Assembly: GCA_041676645.1 (NCBI GenBank)
Contig: JBAYRO010000054.1
Coordinates: 1 to 19,307 of the forward strand
From: JAMLIN01 sp041676645
GTDB lineage: Bacteria > Pseudomonadota > Gammaproteobacteria > Burkholderiales > Burkholderiaceae_E
Reading direction: 5' to 3'
DNA length: 19,307 bases
The notes under the pieces were generated by a model. The model was not told the origin of the DNA. It was given only the letters and a program-made list of their open reading frames with translations, and searched no databases. This document shows positions 15,375 to 19,307 of the stretch, in pieces (within the stretch, counting starts at the first letter, position 1; each line of letters begins with the position of its first letter). The position numbers and the translations under genes are program-made.

Positions 15375-16622
15375 CGCAGGGCGCCAGAAGTCGTCGCCAG
15401 CGGAAATGGGGTCAGACACGATTTTCGCGCGCGAAAATCGTGTCTGACCCCTTTTCCAACCCCATTTCCAGGTGAGGCCGAGCAGGCCCAGCGCCGGGCC
15501 GGGCGCGAGCAGCCAGACGACCCGCTCGCCGAGCACCGGATAGAGCGAGGTCGCCAGCGCGATCGAGCAGACCGTGATCGCGAAGCCGATGCTGTTCTGG
15601 ATCGCCAGCGCGCCGCCCACGATCTCGGGCGGACACGCCTGCGCCGACATGCTGGAGAACTGGGGGGAGTCGGCCACCACCGCGATGCCCCAGACGAGCA
15701 GGACCGCCATCTTCAGCATGAAGCCGGCGCCATCGAGGAAGGGATAGAGCAGGCAGATCGTGCCGGAGACCACGAGTGCGACGGTGGCGACGAAGCGGCT
15801 GCCCCGGCCGATGCTGAGCCAACCACCGCCGAAGCAGCCGAAGGCGCCGATGCCGATCACCGCGAAGGCGAGCAGCGCGATCTGCCCCGTCGAGAGCGCG
15901 GTACCGTCGGCGCTGGCCGCATCGACGATGAGCCATGGCACCAGCGCCCAGAAGGCGTAGAGCTCCCACATGTGCCCGAAGTAGCCGAAGGCCGCCGAGC
16001 GGAACTGCGGGAAGCGGAAGGCGCGCAGGCCGCCTCCGAGCAGGCTGCCGGTCCGGGGCTTGCCAGCGCGCTTGAGGTAGGGACCGTCGCCGAGGAGATG
16101 GATCGCAAAGCCGCCGGCCAGCGCCAGCAGCGAGGATGCGAGGATCACCGACTGCCACGGCAGGGTGCCGAAGGAAGCGCGCAGGCCGTAGGGCAAGGCG
16201 GTGCCCAGGGTCAGCATGCCGACGAGCAGGCCCAGCGCATTGCCAGTGTCGCCCCGCGTCCAGGTGATCACCAGCTTCATGCCCAGCGGGTAGATACCTG
16301 CAAGGCACAGGCCGACGATGAAGCGCCAGACAAGCGCCGGCGCGAGGCCGTCGGCGAGCAGCGCGAAGCCGGCATTGGCCGCCGCGCCGACGATACTGGC
16401 GACAAGGAAGATCCGGCTGGCGGGAAAGCGGTCGGCCAGTCCGCTTACCGCAAGGAGCAGGGTGCCGGTGATGAAGCCCAGTTGGACCGCGCTGGTCAGC
16501 CAGCCGATGCCTGCGACCCCGACACCCCACACCGCCTGCAGTTCGTCGGCCGCGCTGTTGGCGCTGAACCAGAGCGATGTGCAGAGCAGTTCGGCGACGA
16601 CGATGACGGCCAGCGGCCTCAT
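14385..16622 (-). CDS. MFS transporter fused in frame to a sulfite-oxidase-type molybdopterin oxidoreductase
   Basis: One uninterrupted 745-residue frame. Residues 1 to about 386 form a 12-helix MFS permease (MRPLAVIVVAELLCTSLWFS at the start; loop ADRFPASR near 64-70; IYPLGMKLVITWTRGDTGNALG at 110-131). About 389-407 are encoded by palindrome R4. From about 417 comes an Oxidored_molyb-type domain: HFVLAHFGVP, WRLHIDGMV, and KCAG with the expected molybdenum-ligand Cys493, then DHGSYADWS, FPLRLLVPGFYGTNSVKWL, and a C-terminal Mo-co dimerisation-like domain. No Tat signal or haem motif is visible. MFS and oxidoreductase are normally separate proteins, so R4 may have joined two genes by removing the MFS stop. 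No good ribosome-binding site precedes the start at 16622. Confidence 0.82.
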   Translation of the reverse strand: MRPLAVIVVAELLCTSLWFSANSAADELQAVWGVGVAGIGWLTSAVQLGFITGTLLLAVSGLADRFPASRIFLVASIVGAAANAGFALLADGLAPALVWRFIVGLCLAGIYPLGMKLVITWTRGDTGNALGLLVGMLTLGTALPYGLRASFGTLPWQSVILASSLLALAGGFAIHLLGDGPYLKRAGKPRTGSLLGGGLRAFRFPQFRSAAFGYFGHMWELYAFWALVPWLIVDAASADGTALSTGQIALLAFAVIGIGAFGCFGGGWLSIGRGSRFVATVALVVSGTICLLYPFLDGAGFMLKMAVLLVWGIAVVADSPQFSSMSAQACPPEIVGGALAIQNSIGFAITVCSIALATSLYPVLGERVVWLLAPGPALGLLGLTWKWGWKRGQTRFSRAKIVSDPISAGDDFWRPAMEMSPDTTFRHRVPIHALVDPVTSNADHFVLAHFGVPRIALADWRLHIDGMVALPTSLGLDDLGRFARREVETFFKCAGFPDDPTINTRNASNAVWAGADLRDVLEDVGADPAASFVWAYGPDHGSYADWSADAYIKDVPLARVAAGDVLLAWEMNGEPLPPEHGFPLRLLVPGFYGTNSVKWLCRLHVADRRSPAITTTRVYNDPGPLRADGGQAEPLPVWEAPPDAVIVAPADRATVEGDPVHVWGRSWAAKGIARVELSFDEGGSWIDAEVEARRGHAWQKFELRIARERIAGATSIIARATDTAGERQPMERARNACHRIAVSLS
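15402..15469. repeat. Palindromic element R4 (28 + 28 bases) with a 12-base partial extra end
   Basis: Arms 15402-15429 and 15430-15457 meet with no loop at CGCG. One mismatch breaks the symmetry: T15452 where the opposite arm requires A. Immediately after, 15458-15469 reads AACCCCATTTCC, a second copy of the element's terminal CCCCATTTCC, as if the end had been duplicated by slippage or by a nested event. It is read in frame as the linker between the MFS and oxidoreductase domains on the minus strand. Confidence 0.92.
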
Positions 16623-16683
16623 GGGTGAAGGGCCTGGTGGGCCTTGCTCAGCCTGCCGGATGAAGCATGTCGCGTACCTCGGA

Positions 16684-16739
16684 GGAAATGGGGTCAGACT
16701 CCATATTCGCGCGCGAATATGGAGTCTGACCCCATTTCC
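16684..16739. repeat. Palindromic element R5 (28 + 28 bases)
   Basis: Perfect loopless palindrome with arms 16684-16711 and 16712-16739 and the centre CGCG. The core is conserved, but the segment after it is TCCATATTCGCG instead of ACGATTTTCGCG, with matching changes in both arms. It lies in the 126-base gap between the hydrolase stop and the MFS start on the minus strand. Confidence 0.93.
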
Positions 16740-16748
16740 CTTGCCGCG

Positions 16749-17636
16749 TCAGCCCCGCTTGCCCATCGGCAACGCATCGCTGCCCGAAGCGCGTGGATCG
16801 CGCGGTCGCCAGCAGTCGCGATCGACCGCCGACAGGAAGGCCTGCACCCCGGCGTTGAAGGCCGCCGGCTCCTCGAGATTCACTGCGTGCCCGGTCGCGG
16901 GCAGCATCCAGAGCTGGGCGGTCGGCATGGCGCGCTTGAGGAACAGGTTGACGTCGAGGCAGGGCTCGTCCTCGTCGCCGACGATCAGCAGGATCGGCAG
17001 GCGAAGGGCGGCGAGCTCCTTCTCGTAGTCGTAGAGCGATGGCCGGATCGCCTGGTACTGGCGCAGGGTATGGGCCGAACCGACGGCCGAATGCTCGGCG
17101 AGACGCTCCTTGAATGTCTGCCAGCCGCGCGGATCCTTGTTGAGGAACTGAACCCGGTTGGCGCCGAGGGCGTATTCCTCGGCGACGGCCGCGGAGCCTT
17201 CGTCGAGGAAGCGCTGCGCAGTGGCCTCGGCCTGCTCCTTGAACAGGGCGCGCTGTTCGCGCGGCGCCCCCGACCCGACTCCGGCGGCCACCAGCGAAAG
17301 CGCGCGGGACGGATGCCGCAGGCCGAACTGCAGGGTCGCGTAGGCGCCCATGCTCAAGCCCACGATGTGGGCGCGATCGATGCCCAGACCATCTAGGACC
17401 GCGAGGATGTCGTCGGCCGAATGCTCGTAGCCGTAGAGCTCCGCCGACTCGGGCACGTCCGAAGGCGGATAGCCTCGGGCATTGAATGCGATGCACCGGT
17501 ACTCGCGCGCGAACCAGCGCAGCTGTGGCTCCCAGTCCCGCAGATCGGCGCCGAACTCGTGCACGAACACGATCGGCCGCCCGCTGCCGGTCTCCTCGTA
17601 GTAGAGGCGTGCCCCCTTCGAATCTATGAATGGCAT
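16749..17636 (-). CDS. Alpha/beta-fold hydrolase
   Basis: A 295-residue alpha/beta hydrolase, soluble and without signal peptide. The oxyanion-region motif VHEFGADLRDWEPQL (25-39) replaces the common HGxxG form with HEFG. The nucleophile elbow is GLSMGA (Ser95), the acid is in VGDEDEP (Asp221/Asp223) and the histidine is TGHAVNLEEP (His250). The start is well supported by AGGAGA 5 bases upstream. The substrate is unknown; esters, lactones or C-C bonds are all possible for this fold. It is downstream of the carboxymuconolactone-decarboxylase-family gene on the same strand, separated by palindrome R6, and may share its transcript. The last 20 or so residues are polar and probably disordered. 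Confidence 0.92.
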   Translation of the reverse strand: MPFIDSKGARLYYEETGSGRPIVFVHEFGADLRDWEPQLRWFAREYRCIAFNARGYPPSDVPESAELYGYEHSADDILAVLDGLGIDRAHIVGLSMGAYATLQFGLRHPSRALSLVAAGVGSGAPREQRALFKEQAEATAQRFLDEGSAAVAEEYALGANRVQFLNKDPRGWQTFKERLAEHSAVGSAHTLRQYQAIRPSLYDYEKELAALRLPILLIVGDEDEPCLDVNLFLKRAMPTAQLWMLPATGHAVNLEEPAAFNAGVQAFLSAVDRDCWRPRDPRASGSDALPMGKRG

Positions 17637-17677
17637 GTCTTCTCCTGGCCCGCGCCTGGCGCGGCACCGTCGTTTCT

Positions 17678-17698
17678 CATTCGAATGGCATTCAAATG
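17678..17698. promoter_or_regulatory. Tandem CATTCRAATG palindromes, possible operator
   Basis: CATTCGAATG (17678-17687, a perfect 10-base palindrome) is followed after one base by CATTCAAATG (17689-17698, one mismatch from it). This gives an 11-base period, about one helical turn. The pair lies about 42 bases upstream of the hydrolase ATG, and the second copy runs into palindrome R6. Helically phased repeats of this kind often bind a regulator, but chance and overlap with the insertion junction are also possible. Confidence 0.3.
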
Positions 17699-17770
17699 GG
17701 GTCAGACACGATATTCGCGTCTAGATGGACAGACTCCGAATCGCTGCCAATATCGTGTCTGACCCCATTT
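17694..17770. repeat. Palindromic element R6, split form (22 + 33 + 22 bases)
   Basis: Arms 17694-17715 and 17749-17770 are perfect reverse complements and carry the full core ATGGGGTCAGACACGATATT. Unlike the other copies they are separated by 33 unpaired bases. The left side continues with CGCG, as in R4/R5, but the right side does not. It could be the ancestral two-unit (REPIN-like) layout or a copy disrupted by an insertion at its centre. It lies between the carboxymuconolactone-decarboxylase-family gene and the hydrolase gene. Confidence 0.9.
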
Positions 17771-17777
17771 TTCGGCT

Positions 17778-18350
17778 TCAATTCTTGCGCAGGTCCGGGT
17801 CCAGCACCTGCCCTTCGTCGAGCTGCACGCCGAGCGTGTTCAGCAGCATCGACACCAGGGTGTACTGGCCGGCGGTGTAGACGACGTCGACGCACTGCTG
17901 CTCGGAGAAGTGCGCCCGCAGCGCATCCCAGCCGGCATCGGTGATGAACTGGTCGGCATGCAGTTCATCGGCCGCGCGCAGCAGCGCGGCGTCGGCGGGG
18001 CTCCAGCCCGGCGCATCCGGCCCCTGCTTGATCCGCTCGATCTCGTCCTCGGTCAGCCCGGCATTGATGCCGATGCGGCGATGCTGCGTCCATTCGTAGC
18101 CGGAGCGGCACAGGTAGCCGATGCGCAGCACCACCAGTTCACGCTCGCGCGCCGGCAGGGAGTTGCGCTTGCTCAGCACATAGGAGCCGAAGCCGAGGAA
18201 GGCGTGCATCGCTTCGGGATGCGCCAGCTGGGTGCGGAAGATGTTCAGCACCTTGCCGTGCCGCTCGAGGATGGGATTGGCGAGTTCGGCCTGCTCGGGT
18301 GCCCACTGTTCCTGCGGGACGGGGGCGATCCTGGGTTTCGATAGGCGCAT
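17778..18350 (-). CDS. Carboxymuconolactone decarboxylase (CMD/AhpD-like) family protein
   Basis: A 190-residue all-helical protein. The CMD core is visible at about 45-125: HPEAMHAFLGFGSYVL, RERELVVLRIGYLCRSGYEWTQHRRIGINAGLTEDEIERI. AhpD-type redox members have a CxxC pair; here the site has a single cysteine (Cys81) followed by Tyr-Glu-Trp-x-Gln-His, as in the non-redox subgroup with Glu86 and His90 as candidate catalytic residues. Function in this subgroup is mostly unassigned. It heads the minus-strand group and is divergent from the methyltransferase at 18435. The ribosome-binding site before ATG 18350 is weak. Pairing with an alpha/beta hydrolase recalls PcaC/PcaD, but the sequences do not justify that assignment. 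Confidence 0.9.
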   Translation of the reverse strand: MRLSKPRIAPVPQEQWAPEQAELANPILERHGKVLNIFRTQLAHPEAMHAFLGFGSYVLSKRNSLPARERELVVLRIGYLCRSGYEWTQHRRIGINAGLTEDEIERIKQGPDAPGWSPADAALLRAADELHADQFITDAGWDALRAHFSEQQCVDVVYTAGQYTLVSMLLNTLGVQLDEGQVLDPDLRKN

Positions 18351-18434
18351 GGGTGATGCTCGCTGATAGGTCGGTTCAAAGATAAGGGATACTCGCTAGC
18401 GGAGTTCCACACGAATTACATGGGGGATTGAATC
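18351..18434. promoter_or_regulatory. Divergent 84-base intergenic region with an ACTC-N7-GAGT dyad
   Basis: This gap must hold the promoters for both the leftward CMD-family gene and the rightward methyltransferase. An inverted repeat, ACTC at 18391-18394 and GAGT at 18402-18405 around GCTAGCG, lies near its centre and could be an operator. GGGGGA at about 18423-18428 is a good ribosome-binding site for the rightward gene. It is the only boundary outside the operon that lacks a copy of the R palindrome. No -35/-10 pair is convincing. Confidence 0.35.
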
Positions 18435-19307
18435 ATGCGCGATGCCGATGCGGGCGCGATCGACGCCGCGGCGCAGGCGAAGGGCGCCCAGCAAAGCTAC
18501 GCCAGCCTGGTGTGGGGCTATCGCCAGGCCGAGGCGGTGGCCGCGATGATCCATGTCGGTCGCGAGCTCGGGCTGTTCGAGGCGATGGCCGGCGCCGGCC
18601 CGCTGGATGCCGACGAGCTGGCAACGAAGACAGGCCTGCATCCGCGCTGGCTGCTGGAGTGGATGCGCCTGCAGGCAGCGGCGAAGATCCTCGTGTACGA
18701 ACCGGTCGATCGCTTCATGCTGCCGCCCGAGGCCACCGACATCCTGGCGAACCCGGCGTCGCGCGCCTATGCGGCCGACAGCTTCACCGGGGGCTATCCG
18801 CCGGAACAGATCGCGGGGCTGATCGAATCGTTCCGGACCGGCATCGGCAGGACCTACGAATCGGAAGGCCCGCAAGCGGTGCGGAAGAGCGAGGCGCGTC
18901 ACATCCGGACGGCGGAGAAACAGGTCGTGCCGGTCATGATCCCGGCGCTCGACGGCGTGCAGGAAAAACTCGAGCGCGGTGCGCTGGTGGCCGACGTCGG
19001 CTGCGGCGACGGCGCGCTGGCGGTTGCGCTGGCGCGGGCGTTCCCGCGCTCGACGATCCATGCGATGGATCCGAACTCGCATGCGATCGCGCATGTGGAT
19101 CGGCTGGCCCGGCAGCACGGGCTGGACAATCTGTCGACCTTCGTCGCCCCGGCCGAGCGCTTTCCGGGCGAGGCCCGCTACGATCTGGTCATCACCTTCG
19201 ACTGCATCCACGACATGACCGATCCGCAGGCGGCGATCGACGAGATCCATCGTCGCCTCGAGCCCGACGGCACCTGGTTCATCAAGGACATCCGCAGCAA
19301 GCCCGCG
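18435..19307 (+). CDS. Class I SAM-dependent methyltransferase (C-terminus outside window)
   Basis: Open from ATG 18435 to the window edge (291 residues seen). The N-terminal helical/winged-helix region (about 20-105: MIHVGRELGLFEAMAGAGPLDADELATKTGLHPRW pattern) is the dimerisation-type domain of small-molecule methyltransferases. The Rossmann domain has motif I ADVGCGDGALA (186-196), motif II at AMDPN, and post motifs YDLVITFDCIHDM and LEPDGTWFIKD. The FDCIHDM and DIRSK end resembles methyltransferases next to a transcriptional-regulator-like fold, but the acceptor is unknown. It differs from the 7154 methyltransferase in sequence, so it is not a recent duplicate. It is well supported by the GGGGGA ribosome-binding site. 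Confidence 0.9.
   Translation, partial: MRDADAGAIDAAAQAKGAQQSYASLVWGYRQAEAVAAMIHVGRELGLFEAMAGAGPLDADELATKTGLHPRWLLEWMRLQAAAKILVYEPVDRFMLPPEATDILANPASRAYAADSFTGGYPPEQIAGLIESFRTGIGRTYESEGPQAVRKSEARHIRTAEKQVVPVMIPALDGVQEKLERGALVADVGCGDGALAVALARAFPRSTIHAMDPNSHAIAHVDRLARQHGLDNLSTFVAPAERFPGEARYDLVITFDCIHDMTDPQAAIDEIHRRLEPDGTWFIKDIRSKPA

Noticed and set aside
14325..17770. The palindromes as intrinsic (Rho-independent) terminators
   Set aside because: None is followed by a T-tract in the direction of transcription of its upstream gene, the hairpins are far longer than usual terminators, and several lie inside coding frames. A termination effect remains possible but not of the intrinsic type.
14325..17770. 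The repeats as a CRISPR array
   Set aside because: The units are 0.9-1.3 kb apart with genes in between, are self-complementary palindromes, and no cas gene is present.
16749..18350. Hydrolase plus CMD gene as PcaD/PcaC of protocatechuate degradation
   Set aside because: Only fold-level similarity supports it; no other pca genes are present, and the CMD protein has the YEWxQH-type site and extra length of another subgroup.

Overview
This window is strongly GC-rich DNA with tightly packed genes, long spurious antisense frames and many 4-base start/stop overlaps. The gene families (an outer-membrane TonB-dependent receptor, LolA, an aryl-polyene/xanthomonadin-type pigment cluster) point to a Gram-negative proteobacterium. 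A high-GC gammaproteobacterium is most likely, but nothing here fixes the genus.

Left flank (1-2600, minus strand): a TonB-dependent receptor resembling YncD/PqqU, cut by the window edge, lies 2 bases downstream of a LysR-type regulator. The regulator is divergent from the large plus-strand operon, and the 210-base gap between them holds two dyads built from the same TTGCC/GGCAA half-site, about 50 bases apart.

Centre (2733-14373, plus strand): one operon-like run of 14 genes. In order: a small lipoprotein, an acyl carrier protein, a COG4648-like membrane protein, an AMP-dependent acyl/aryl ligase, a hotdog dehydratase, an LpxL-like acyltransferase, a LolA-like carrier, a SAM methyltransferase, a ketosynthase (Cys-His-His), a chain-length-factor-like partner, a second hotdog dehydratase, a FabG-like ketoreductase, a family 2 glycosyltransferase, and an ABC ATPase with its ABC-2 permease. 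Together they describe a type II polyketide/fatty-acid machine. The ligase would load an aryl or acyl starter on the ACP; KS/CLF, KR and DH would extend and dehydrate it to a polyene; the methyltransferase, acyltransferase and glycosyltransferase would decorate it or move it to a lipid or sugar carrier; LolA and the ABC exporter would handle envelope delivery. It looks like an aryl polyene (APE)/xanthomonadin relative, with an ABC exporter, one ACP and no visible MMPL exporter or starter-forming enzyme.

Right flank (14385-18350, minus strand): a carboxymuconolactone-decarboxylase-family protein, an alpha/beta hydrolase, and one open frame joining an MFS transporter to a sulfite-oxidase-type molybdopterin oxidoreductase. 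A second SAM methyltransferase starts on the plus strand at 18435 and runs off the window.

The most unusual signal is a family of six 56-80 base palindromes sharing the core ATGGGGTCAGAC / GTCTGACCCCAT. One copy sits at every gene boundary outside the operon except 18350/18435, and none lies inside the operon. Their arms vary between copies but match within each copy. Three copies lie in coding frame: one forms the N-terminus of the receptor, one supplies the last 15 residues and stop of the ABC permease, and one bridges the transporter and oxidoreductase into a single frame. They look like REPIN/MITE-type non-autonomous elements; no transposase is present in the window.
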